From the NCBI GenBank assembly GCA_002205965.3, contig NADL03000170.1, positions 1 through 64,000 of the forward strand: a DNA stretch of 64,000 nucleotides. The letters are read 5' to 3'. Of this stretch, positions 47,384 to 58,249 are shown piece after piece; the stretch's first letter is position 1; every line of letters starts with the position of its first letter. The notes beneath the pieces were generated by a model. The model saw nothing but the letters and a program-made list of their open reading frames with translations. It was not told the origin of the DNA and did no database searches. The position numbers and the translations under genes were made by a program. Source of the stretch: Kappaphycus alvarezii (Eukaryota; Rhodophyta; Florideophyceae; Gigartinales; Solieriaceae).

Positions 47384-48300
47384 GTGGTCACTGCCGCTCT
47401 GTCTTCCCTCGAGGAATCAAGATCTCTCCAGACGACCCTGTCGTCCGCCGTATCAATTTCACTTCCGACGACGACTCATTATACCCTCTCCAAGCCCCAT
47501 AGATCCGAGAAACCGCAGCTTCGCCCGAAGTGCCGTTTTATCGACGACTCCGCTATTGATTCTGATGGTGAAGGCGGTGATATAACTCCACTGCAATCAC
47601 TGCTGACGTCGTTTCACTCCCTCTCACTCTCGCAAGAAGATTATCTCTCCCAAAAAGAAGGATTTTCTTCAACAAATCTTGGCATTGGGTATAAAGAAAA
47701 GCCCGCAGTCGGGAACAACTCCAATAATCCAGTCAAGCTCCGCTCAAAGCCTCTTCCCGTCTCTGCAAGCCGTGTGTCAAAACCAAAGGGTCAGAAGAAA
47801 CCGGTTACAAACGAAGCTGCCCCAGTTCAAGTTATTAACTTGATCCTCCTACTCCAGCACCTCGGGCAACTCCGACACCTCAGGCAACTCAGGAACCTGC
47901 GACACCTCCAGCTCCTGCTCAAGTCACTCTGACCCAGTCTCCTTTATCGCCTGCGGTGCCGCCTCTTTCTGTTTACTCTCCACGTTAAGAATCCCGACTC
48001 CGCTTACTGTCGAAACCCTTTCTCCGGCTCCACTTCTTTCGTCCACTGTAACTTCTCCTCCACCTCCTTTGGCACCTATAATACCCTCTGTTTCGGAACC
48101 CAAGTCTTCATTCCTCACCTGTGATCTCTGTCAGCTCAAAGTATCCGGTCCGAAGCAACTTGCTGAGTACAGAGGTGGTAGGAAGTGTCGCAACAGATCT
48201 GAGCCGGAAGTCGGCTATTACTCCTTGTGCTCACTGTAGCCGCTTCTTCCAAACTAGACACGACCGCAACAAACACATTGACCACAAACACAAAAATTAA
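47384..48300 (+). pseudogene. zinc-finger ORF upstream of the second copia element, frameshifted
   Basis: A 182-codon frame starts the region, with an acidic segment (RFIDDSAIDSDGEGGDITPL). It passes by a frameshift near 47840 into a proline/threonine-rich stretch (TPAPRATPTPQATQEPATPP). After a stop at about 47988 the sequence continues to two Cys-rich blocks: TCDLCQLKVSGPKQLAEYRG near 48116, and after another frameshift PCAHCSRFFQTRHDRNKHID near 48225. The latter is a C-x2-C-x12-H C2H2-type finger ending DHKHKN and TAA at 48298. The order suggests one DNA- or RNA-binding protein. It ends only 32 bases before the copia gag ATG, so it may be part of the same element, or the first ORF of the DUF7869 element. 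Confidence 0.45.
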
Positions 48301-48332
48301 ATTTTGATTCACTTGGTCCCACTATACTCATC

Positions 48333-50256
48333 ATGGACTCCTCTGCCAGACCTCGTATTGATAATCTAGAGAAGCTCCGTGATGATAAATTTCACGTTTG
48401 GAAAGCTCGAATTCAACTCATCCTATCTCTCTGGGAGGTTGACAGTCATCTTCCAGTTGATCCACCGGAAGCATTCGTCAACTCACTCCGCATGGCAAAA
48501 GGCAGATGCCAAGGCAAGAGCCATCATCGGACTCACACTTTCAGATGGTCACCATGAGCAGGTTCAACACGCCACCACGGCCAAACAAATGTGGAAACTC
48601 ATTTTTGATATTTTCGAAAAGCATATTCTGCTAAACAAGTTCGCCACACAACGTCGCTTCTATACCGCACAGATGCACCCAAATGAGAAAGTTCTACTAT
48701 TTGGTGCTCGTATTCGCCCACTTGCGGCCACTCTAAAATACATGTCCGTGTATGTCGAGGACAGTGAAATGGCCATGGCCTTCCTCAATGTCTTGCCCGA
48801 TTGCTTTGGCAGCCTTATATCAGTCCTTGATGCTGCCAATATCGAAGATGACAAGTTTTCGTTTGAATTTGCACAGAGTAGATGTCTCCAAGAAGAGCAA
48901 CGCCATGCTCAGCGGGATCAAGACCCACTCAAAGTCTCTGAAACCGCTGCAATCCTGGGAACCCAGTCTTTCAAGCCTCGAACAGGAACTTCCGCAGAAA
49001 TGTGCATACACTGCGGCAGGCATCGGGATAGCAGCTGATCCTACAAGAACCCTATCTCGCTCCCAGAGGACACCAGCTACAGCTCATCTTGATAGGGATA
49101 CAGGAAGTGAAGGAAAATCCCTCAATGCCACGGAGGTTGCTGAAACTACAGAACACCCAGATGTCGTTATTCTCTTTGCTTCGACTTCCCCTACACAACA
49201 AGTAGCACTTCAATTTACCGGAGGCCATCCTCTCTCATCTATGCAATGGATCATCGACTCAGAATGTACCTCGAATTTCTTTTACGACCGCTCAGCTTTC
49301 ACAAGTTATCACCTTCTCGCGTCCACTTCAATTCTTGACCTTGGGGCAGATTCTATGGCTATGATTATTGGCTCCGGTGACATTGCGCTCACGTTACGAC
49401 GGAAGGGCGAAACTGTGAAATGCGTACTGAAAAACGTATAACACGTTCCAGACCTTCGCTACCAACTACTCTCCGTAAATGTCCTGGCAAAGCTTGGAAT
49501 GGAGACGAGCTTTGATAAAGATACAGTCAATCTTGTTCGTTATTAGGACTCTAATCTTGTGGCGACGGGTACGCTCACTAATGGCCTATATTACCCCTTG
49601 GATGTCACCAAGCCTGCACTAAAGCCACCGACGGGATCTCAAGTTTCCTTGATATGCCCAGTTTCAATCTTGCATCAGAGAATGGCGCACGTATATGATC
49701 CCGGAATCAAATCAATAATCAGACGAGGTGTCGTGAAAGGTTTAAAACTTTCACAATGAAACGAGGAAGATAATTTCTGCGTCGGTTGCATACTTGGTAA
49801 ATCCCACCGTGCCCCAATCCCGAGGAAAAGACAAAGTCGTTCGGCAAAGCCTTTAGAACTGGTTCATTCTGATGTCTTGGGACCGGTTGAAACTCCTTCT
49901 CTGGGAGGGGCTAGTTATTTTGTATCATTCATTGACGACTAATCCAAGTGGACGGTTGTATATCCTATGAGACACAAGTCAAAGATGATAGATTTATTTG
50001 AAAAATACAAAGCTTTTGCGGAGAAACACACTAGCCAGTCTCTGAAATATCTCCAAGTCCATGAGTTTACTGAAATAAAAACTCCATTAGATGAAGATCA
50101 GCTTCTCATTAAGGCTTTACGGTCCGACAATAGCGGAGATTACCTCTCAACCGAGTTCAAGAACTTCCGAAAGGAGAACGACATACAACATCAGCTCACC
50201 GTGGCTCACACACCCCAGCAAAACGGCATACACAACTTTACCATCACCTGCCACCG
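48333..50256 (+). pseudogene. Ty1/copia gag-protease-integrase, truncated
   Basis: The ATG at 48333 opens a copia gag (LRDDKFHVWKARIQLILSL). A frameshift near 48500 leads to ATTAKQMWKLIFDIFEK, LLNKFATQRRFYTAQMHPNE and a damaged zinc knuckle (CIHCGRHRDSS). From about 48750 to 50250 a single frame holds. The protease reads MQWIIDSECTSNFFYDRS (Glu where Gly is expected after Asp-Ser) and IGSGDIALTL, then HVPDLRYQLLSVNVL. The integrase reads ILHQRMAHVYDPG, FCVGCILGKSHR, HSDVLGPVETPSLGG, ASYFVSFIDD and IKALRSDNSGDYLSTEF, ending HTPQQNGI. Four in-frame stops lie at 49439, 49544, 49757 and 49940. The catalytic Glu that should follow QQNG is missing, and RT and RNase H are absent. The sequence changes into the DUF7869-type gene there. 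Confidence 0.85.
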
Positions 50257-51854
50257 TCATAAAGCTATTTCTATGATATCTGGAACAAATTTTGTCCCTC
50301 GATAAAAGTTCGCAAGGTACATCGCTTTACGAAATGTGAAGAATGTGAAACACTCCGTGACGCTTTGGCCAGGGCCGGAACTGATGAGAGGTTATCAATT
50401 CAGTTGAAACATAGAAGGCGTTTACACATCTCTATGATGGAGCAAGAACGGCGTGAATATCAAAAGAAATGTCAAAGAGCTGCGCTTTATCCCGGAAAAT
50501 TTTACTCTCTCATTGTAGATGGAGCTGATCAGTCTGCCTTTGGATTACCACACTTTACTTTCCGCACAAAGGCCACTACTGGGCACAGTCTCAAGGTTAA
50601 ACTCGTCGGCATCTTAGAACATGGCCCAGTTAAGTTTCTCTCTTTATATACAATGACTGAACAGTTTGAAACTGGGGCTAACCATGTAATCGAGGCCCTC
50701 CACAGAACAATTTCCGTGAAAAGTGTCAAATCCGCTCTTCCGGATGTTTTATTTCTTCAGCTAGATAACTGTACCAGAGAGAATAAGAATCGGTATATGT
50801 TCTGCTATCTCGAGTCTCTAGTTGCTTGGGGTGTTTTCTGTGAGGTTCTTGCCTCCTTCCAGCCAATTGGTCATACTCATGCTGATATTGATCAGACTTT
50901 CAGTTGCACTTCTCGTCGTTTACGCACTAATGATGCAATCACTATGTCAGAGCTAATGGAGCAACTACGGAAGTCTTACACTCCACAACCATCCGTCACT
51001 CGAATGCTTCATATCGCAAATTTTTTGGGCTCTGCGTTCAACAAAAGTGTATTGCAAAAGTTGCTTGTTTCTCTAGATACCGATACTTTCGTTTTCACAG
51101 GATAAATGGGAAACCTAGATGTGAAAGAGATTCATATAGAACAGGATGCTCAGTTCGGCTCGGCTGCAATGATGACTGGAAATCTATTAATGGAGTCTTT
51201 GGTGAGACAAAGTCCGGTTTTCTTCTTCGTACTCCCGATCTTCGAAGTACACCACCAACCAAGCTCGTCAGTCCTACAGGAAAAAGAAAAGTAATGGAGC
51301 GCCTCCTTTCAGAGAAGACACGCATAAACAGCGTAAAGAAGATGGCTGAACTTCAAGCTCTCGTCAATGAAGTTTACAAGAATCAACAGGATCAGTTACA
51401 TTGGAATCTGGCAGGGACTTTTGAGTTGAATGGAAAGCACTCCAAACATGTACTTAAGGAATCAATATACATTGATTTTGAACAAGATAATATTCCGATA
51501 AGTCAGGATGAAGAAACACGAAACGATCTGGAGTATATTATCAATGACTTTGTAGCGGTGCGTGGGGAAGGTTTTACAAGTCAGTCGCAGTTCTGGATTG
51601 GTAAGGTCCACGATGTGCTGAAAAACCAAGACGGGGTTGTCTTTAAGTTAAGGGCCCACTGGTTTGAGATATACAATGGAACGGATGCATTCAGTGGCAA
51701 GTACGCAGCTTCGCGTTTAAATCAATCCAAAAAGGCGTGGCTACAAGACATACATGTAGATACTGTGTTGGCTACATTCAGTAGACTTACTCAAGGAAGA
51801 AAGATTGGTGAGAGAGCTGGAGCGAGGATAAGGAGAGCACTAGGTTTACACTGA
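50257..51854 (+). pseudogene. DUF7869-type protein (transposon-associated), one frameshift
   Basis: Starts abruptly in frame with FYDIWNKFCPSIKVRKVHRF, then a C-x2-C block (TKCEECETLRDALARAG) and a basic helix (KHRRRLHISMMEQERREYQK). The core matches what I recall of DUF7869 proteins, a family spread with repetitive elements in plants, algae and oomycetes: YSLIVDGADQSAFGLPHF, FLQLDNCTRENKNRYMFCYL, GVFCEVLASFQPIGHTHADI and DQTFSCTSRRLR. A frameshift near 51090 leads to FRFHRINGKPRCE and, from 51294, a 186-codon frame ending ARIRRALGLH. The acidic residues in DGADQ, LDNCTREN and HTHADIDQ have the look of a DDE-type active site, but this is inference. The N-terminal part is missing at the junction with the copia integrase. 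Confidence 0.7.
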
Positions 51855-52103
51855 AAAAAGTAAAGAGATACATCTATAATTCCTTTCGTCACATTGACCC
51901 TACTATATGATTAGTTTTGTAATGGCAAAACTAACCGCAAAAAGCGCTTCATACCATGAAAAAGACAATGGAGGGGGTAATTTTTAGGCAGATTACATGC
52001 GTGAAGGAACAATTAGTTGGAGATGGTAGGCGTCCGGGGCTACGCTTCAGCCATAGGGGAAGCTGGCTCATGTTCAGTCGCCTGGAGGCGTCTGCCATTG
52101 CCG

Positions 52104-52379
52104 TTAGTTTGAGGAGTGGATGTGGGCGAGGTTTGAGGAAGAAAAGGGCTGACCGGAGAGGCAAGCTGAAGATTTCGGGGTGTTATAGCCGAGGTAGAGA
52201 ACAACAGCCACTCGATAAAGTAGATTTTTCGGCTTCCCGGCACATGGGCGGTTGGAGAGGCGGGCGACTTTGGGTTGAAGGGAGGGAAAGAGGGCTTGAG
52301 CAGCGGCAGGGGAATGGCAGTGAAAGATGATGAGGAAGGGCAGACACAGAGTGATGGGTGTGGTAACAGAAAGCGTCAT
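52104..52379 (-). other. possible small secreted-protein ORF
   Basis: A 91-codon minus frame beginning MTLSVTTPITLCLPFLIIFH, which looks like a signal peptide followed by SPAAAQALF. Overlapping frames on both strands weaken the call. Another minus frame, 52581-52910 (109 codons, LYPPEAASNLLALQHYDPAL), lies upstream and has good protein-like composition. The two could be exons of one gene, but no splice sites were confirmed and no domain is recognised. Confidence 0.25.
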
Positions 52380-52580
52380 ATGCGGATTGAGGGTCAGCTA
52401 TGGGAACGACGGTGACGGGGCCCGGTAAAAACCGACGGGAAAACCTCTCGAAGGGACAACGTTTCGTATTGGGCGAGGGTTTCGGGAGGTGGAGTCGGGG
52501 GCAAATTCCTTTGGGCCGTTGCTGACGGGCCGATCGGAAATGCATTTGATACTACGTTGGAACTTCAATTGGATCGGGGA

Positions 52581-52910
52581 TCACTGTGCTTGCTTTGGTT
52601 TTGATGCGATATAGGGCCGGGAGCTCTTGGCCAAAATAGAGAGGATATCAGCGGCAAGGTATGAGAATAGGGCTTTGTCCGGTGCGGCAGGTGCAAAGAA
52701 GGGTGTGGTGGAATCTGGTGCGACGAGGGCGAGGACTTTTGCGCCATCAGTGACTGCAGAAGTGCCTCGAAGGAGGCCAAATGCAGTAGATAGGGCTGGA
52801 TCGTAGTGCTGGAGAGCAAGGAGGTTGGAGGCAGCCTCAGGAGGGTAGAGATCGGTAATGGAGGACAGGCGATAAACCAGTTCGAGGGAAGCATTGGATG
52901 CTAGTCGCAT
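52581..52910 (-). other. 109-codon open frame, unidentified
   Basis: Starts MRLASNASLELVYRLSSITD and includes GTSAVTDGAKVLALVAPDST. The composition is balanced, alanine- and leucine-rich. It lies between the DUF7869 gene and the LINE-like element. No family is recognised. The frame ends KPKQAQ. It may be part of a host gene interrupted by the neighbouring elements. Confidence 0.3.
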
Positions 52911-53491
52911 AGGTTCGTGTCACGGGGGTAAGATACGGCTTTGGCAAGCTCTTGGGCACACGAAAGGGAGACGAATATCTTGCGAACTCAAAGGTGATAA
53001 TGATAAATAAAAGTTTGAATTCGATAGAGAACGACTAAAACTGACTGCGTAATTTGAGTTTAAATTCAGCAGAAAAAAGATGACATTGACTACACGTAAT
53101 TGGATTATTTCGGCTAGCGGACCCTCCTGACCCTACAGCACCAAAATCACGTCAGTATCTTACAAAATTCTAATGTGCATAATTGATCATGTCAAATTCA
53201 ATATCTTGTTTTCAAACTGCCGCTGATTACCTGTAATGTCGCTGTAATTCGGTAAAAAATTTGCGATGACTCCTTTGTACGACCAAAAAGGCTCGGGGTG
53301 AACACCCCGGGCAGTCTCCTCTTTCGAGGGCACCTATCAGACCACATTGACCCCGACCGGGCCCCGTGAGGGAAGTTTAAACCCCTCTCCCTCCGGTCAC
53401 ACTAGTGCTGCGTGTGATTATTCCGGGGGACTTAGAAGAAACTTTACTTCATTGAGTATCTATCGTGTACACTGCAGGACTGACTATACGG

Positions 53492-56400
53492 CTAAGAACT
53501 AACCGGATGTTCCACGTCAGGCACGTGCAGTGGGGCTCGCGATAGAATCGCCATTGCAACAGAAGACCACAGTGTGCAACTAATGCGCTGATAAATACGT
53601 CTGCGGATCACTGCTGTGGTTGTGTTGAACTTCTCTGCGATGCGCGGGATGAAGTCTTCGATGAACAGAATGGAGGCGGGGGATGGGGCACCCAGGGAGT
53701 CGAAAGCCAGGGGCTGAAACTTGAAGTTCGGTTCCTGGAGGGTGTTGTGCGAAGGGGGGGATGCGGCGTACCAGTTTGCGCTCCAGGTCTTTGACTTTGT
53801 CTCGGTGGGCAATGTCGCGGCGCCGCCGGCCATTTGTGTGGCCCTTGTGCGCACGCCTTGTTTGAACGGCGAGACAACGGTTAGGTCGCAGGCTATGGGG
53901 CGGACCTGTTGGCCTGTGGGCAGGGGGGGGGTTGTATCAGAATGTCCGCAGGGCGGATATTCGTTCCCGGGACAAGCAGCGGGACTTCGTATTGGCAGTC
54001 CAGGCCCGCAGCGCGAGCAACGTGGTAGGCGAAAACGTTGCGCAGCGAGTTGTGGCGGTGCGGGCGGCCGAAGCCGGCAGGGCAAAGGTCCGCCGCGTGG
54101 TCCAAGTGCGTCCATAGTTTGGTTGCAGTGGGCGCAGGTGAGCGGGCGGGAGTCGTCATATACGGGGAGGCCGAGGTGCCGGCGGATCATGGTCTGCCAG
54201 TGGCCGAGGACACCACCGTAGCGGTTGTGGGGTGAGCGATGAGAAAAGCGGCGGCGGGGCTGTTCCGGAACGCCAGGCCACGATCCGATGTCGAACTTCT
54301 TGAGTGCTGTGCTGAGCCGGGTTGGGGTGTGTCACCATGAGTCGTCACGCCAGTGGACCTTGCCTGTGCCTCCTGCTGCACACCATTTAAGAAGGTTTGG
54401 AGGTTGGATGGTTTGGCAGCAAGCAGGCATGGGTCAAATGGGCCAATGTCGACGGAGTACGGGCGCCCAGGGATACATTGCAGGAATCACGGATTCGCGG
54501 CAAGGCTTGTCGGACCAGGAACGCCCTGTCACCCGGTATCGGTGACCAGAGACGGCGGCAGAACGTTGCGTGGTGTACGATGCCGACCTCTCACGTGCCG
54601 GAACCGCGTCGATGATACTAGCTGCGACCGAGCCGTGTAGAACGGGGAGATGAGGGTAAACCCTGACCTCCTGGCGATGGGTAGCGTGACTTGGTCCCAT
54701 GCAGCGTCTGTGAGGGCGATCCCGTGTAGCTCCGAGTAAGACGACCTCTGCAGGGCGTCAAAGGCTTGTGCAGCGGGGGCCGAGTGTTGTGGGTCGGCGA
54801 GCCGGAACGCGTGGGTGACGAGGCATGCCGACGCGCACAGCCGGTGCATGTGGAAACGGGCGCGGGGGTCACGAACGTGGTCAGCAGTCGGAGGGTGCGG
54901 CGGCACCCTCGACCTTCCCGTAGGTATGCATCGGTGAAGGCCCGGTTGCCCATCGGCGCTCCTAGGAGCTCGAAGCCGTCGCGCGAGCACTCGGACAGAG
55001 GAAACCGCGGAGGAATTCCGTGCGGTCCGGCAGGAGCGTGTTCGGCCAGTGAATGCGCGTCTTCCTCGCGTTGACATAGAGGCCACAGCCGGACCCTCAG
55101 CCTGCAGGAGGCGGAGAGCACGGCGCAGACCCTGAGTGTCCCTATGAGGTCCCGTCGTCTGCGTACCATTGATTCAGCACGATGTGCTGTCCTCGGCGAT
55201 TTTCCGATTAGTGGTTGGATCGTGAGGGAAAACAGCAACATACTGGCCGGGTCGCCCTGCTGGGTGCCCTGAGCACTCGAGATGACCGTGTTCTGGCGAT
55301 TCGGTATAAGCAACGGTGGCTGAGTACGACCGTATATCATATTCACGAAGCGGGCCAGAGAAGGAGCGAGTGCTGGAAGTTGAGACAGCATTGACTGGCG
55401 ATCAACGCGGTTGAAAGCGTTGTGCGCGTCAATGAGGACCGTGGCAACATGCGGAGCACCAGTGAAACGGCGAAGCAGGGTGCGGGTGTCATGGATGACC
55501 GCGTCCATCCCGGCCTTGATACCGTTGGCCGTTTGGAATGGCGCGAGGAAGTCTCGAGAGTCATCGATGGCGCTCGGCAGCAGCGTCTTGGTGACGATGC
55601 GGCGGAGGACCGATCCCACAGCGATGGGACGATTTTGTCCGGTTCGGCCGTAGCGGGAGTAATGTTGCGGCAGCGAGCAGGGGCAGGACCGAGTCCGGCA
55701 GTTCCCCACGCGCGATCCGCGTCACCAACTTCGTAAGCACACTTTTCCCTGTCACCCCGGCGGCCGGGCTGACCGATGTTTTGACTAGCAAGTGGAACCA
55801 GCGTGCCGGCGTGCGGTCCGGTCCCGCGGTCGTACCACGAGAAATACCTCGTACAGCCTGCTCTACGGCGTCTGCCGTGATTGATGGTGGAGGAGGAAGG
55901 CCATCTTCAGGAATGGGCGTGATCGGGCGCGGGGCGCGGGGTGAAGATCACGCAGCGCTTGGATGGTGTGCGGGTCATTCACATCGGCTAGCGGAGCGTT
56001 GTGCAGGGACCGCATGGCCTTGCCGTAGCGGGCGTCTGCACAGAGGGCTTCAGCGCGACGGGCGCGCCGAGCGTCGCTGGAGCCGAGCCGTAGCGGGGCG
56101 GTGCTGCTGGATCCACTCAGAGCGTGCTTCATGGGCGCGAAGGGCTTCAAACCACAGCGCGTTCCACTCAGCTCCGGTATGGGCGCGTCGGATTCGGGCA
56201 CTTAGTGCGGCCCGTTGACCTTTGTTATGCTGCCAGCCATCCTCCCCGCGCAAGCTGCGGCGGAGGACAGCGGTTGGCAGCATGTGGAGGTGCAGGAAAG
56301 GCACGGTAGGTGGCCTCGTCCCCCCTTGCGTTGGCGGCGGCTTGTACCAGCTTGATAAAAGGAGAGTGAAGGGCTTGAGACATGGGAATGGGATATCCTG

Positions 56401-57858
56401 GAAGATGTCCCTTTCCCGGTATGGGGTGCGGAGGATGTCTTCGAGGCTTGGTAAGGGAGAGGCAGAGGAGGAGGGAGGAGGGGTGGGGTGGAGATTTCCA
56501 TGAGGAGGGTGGTTAGGCGGAGGAGCCGTCACCCGACCGCACTCCTTCCATTGCGGACGCGCCGACAGGGGGAGGGAGGGGGCAGCGGAGGTCTTGTGCG
56601 GGTCCCTGGGCCGGAGGTGGGACTTCTTGCATGCCTGCGGACGACGGCGGCATGGCAGCGGGTGTGGCGGACTCCCGACCCTGTGGCGCCGAGGCGACAG
56701 TAGGGGGCAGGACAGCCAGGGGCGTCGGGGTTGCGTTGGGCACCATAAGAAACTCCGACGCCTGGGCGTCTTCGGTTGCGGGGCATCGGCGTTTTGACGC
56801 CGACGGGGAAGAGCCCGGGGACCGAAGTGTGAGGTCGGATGTGTGTTGAGGGGCGGGCGGGGAGCGGCAGGGGGGGAGGATGGTGTGCCCCCGTTGGGGC
56901 GTTTGGGGCTTGTGCGGGGCCGGGTGAGGTCGGGACGGGTTTGGTCGGGGCCGGGGCGGTGGGTTTGACGGGATTTGGGGCCGGTGTTTGGGCGGGCGTG
57001 CGGGCGGGGATCCCGCGGGTCGGGCGGCGCGCCTCAGCAATGAGGCGGGCATCGTGACGGAGGGCGATCGCCATGGCGTTGCGGACGTGGGGGCAACCCA
57101 CGAGCGCAGTTTGGGGCTCACCAGGCGAGCCGCTTCACGTTGGAGGCGGGTGGCCACACCCTGGGCGGCAGAGATGTCCAGCGTAGAGCAGTGCTGTGTG
57201 AGCGTAAGCGGCGCGACGTATAGGTCCGGATACGTCAGACGGAGATGAGCGAGGACGTTGAAAACGTCAGGGCGAGCCGGGGCGGGAAAGTATAAGTAGA
57301 ACAATTTCCCGACGAGCGGGACTAGGACGAAGGGGGGCAGGTTGGTCTTGGCAAAGAGCGGCGGTCAAGCAGAGCTGGCGGTGTGCTGTGTCGACGATGG
57401 GAAGGAGGACGTAGGGGACGGGGCGAACCCTACGTGGAGGAGGTCGGGGGCAGGCGGGCGAACGGGTTCGGGTTCGCCCGTGCGGGGGTCGAGGCGGCAA
57501 GGGTTGTCGGTGACGGTGGCGAGGAGGGCGCGGGCGCGGGCAAGGTCAGCCTGGGAAAAATCTTCCGGGTGGCCAATCATATGGCGCGCCTTCGGGAGAT
57601 TCAGAATATTGTGGCCAATAGCGGGGTCGATTTCGGGAGCTGCACCATGGTAACGGACGCAGCGTGGAGGGGGTGGATGGGCGGGGTGGAAGACGGGATG
57701 CGACGACCGCGTACGGCGCGCGCATCCAGGGGAAGGCGTCTGCCCGGTCCATGCGGGCGGAGAGGGCGGCTGCGCGGGAGACGGAGAGGGCGCGGCGGCC
57801 GCAGGAAGGGGGGGGAAGTCATGACTTAATAAATTTATCAGGAAATAGCGCTATTTAA
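53492..57858 (-). mobile_element. GC-rich LINE-like retrotransposon, frames broken
   Basis: One long minus-strand polyprotein split over about eight frames. The N-terminal part has FSQADLARARALLATVTD, a C/H-bearing segment (GCPHVRNAMAIALRHDARLI, about 57095), then a long proline-rich linker. The pre-RT region includes PLPSLEDILRTPYRERDIFQ. The reverse transcriptase (about 55709-54618) has NRPIAVGSVLRRIVTKTLL, FQTANGIKAGMDAVIHD, VATVLIDAHNAFNRVDR with the first Asp, SSAQGTQQGDPASMLLFSLT and a WYADDG box at about 55152-55170. The C-terminal part (54190-53492) has a C-x2-C...H-x3-C-like finger (LTCAHCNQ, DHAADLCPAGFG), RHNSLRNVFAYH, then GTNIRPADILIQ and IACDLTVVSPF. The last two resemble the RPADI...D motif of restriction-like endonucleases in R2/CRE-type LINEs. 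That assignment is inference. Nearly full length, not functional as read. Confidence 0.7.
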
Positions 57859-58249
57859 ACTCTTCACATCATGATTTGGGGGTGTCGCTGCACGTGGCCG
57901 ACGTGGACCACCCGGTTAGCACCTAGCTAGCAATATATTCGGATCCTGCAGCGGACACCCGTTTTACTGATGCCATAAAGTTACTGCCTGGGGCCGCCAT
58001 AAAGTTAACCGGGCAGTCATGAGTTCGACCCTCAGGACATGATCATTTCGGTTGTTCTACAGTACAGTGTACAGCACAGTGGTTTATCTTTACAGTAAAC
58101 CTAAACACCCGACGCGCCTCTCTCCTCCACACTACTGTATAGTGAACGAAGGACGTCCATGCGGCATCCACATCAACATGTAAAAGACCGAAGCATGGTG
58201 GTTCGGCCAGAGGTTCTACCCAAACCTTCCTTGCAAGATTGTCACGGCT
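57859..58249. other. junction between two LINE-like elements, no gene
   Basis: Contains two copies of CCATAAAGTTA (about 57972 and 58001), a GTAC-rich run (about 58058-58085), and a perfect 14-base palindrome AAATAGCGCTATTT just to the left at 57843-57856. The two elements diverge from here. Confidence 0.4.

Noticed and set aside
53721..54221. Long plus-strand frames over the GC-rich LINE-like region (also at 55.4-55.7, 56.5-57.3 and 57.4-57.8 kb)
   Set aside because: High GC leaves all frames open. The minus strand carries the RT, zinc-finger and endonuclease motifs.
58012..58040. tRNA-like B-box (GAGTTCGACCCTC)
   Set aside because: No matching acceptor stem, D-arm or anticodon arm at normal spacing. 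A single B-box-like word is common by chance.
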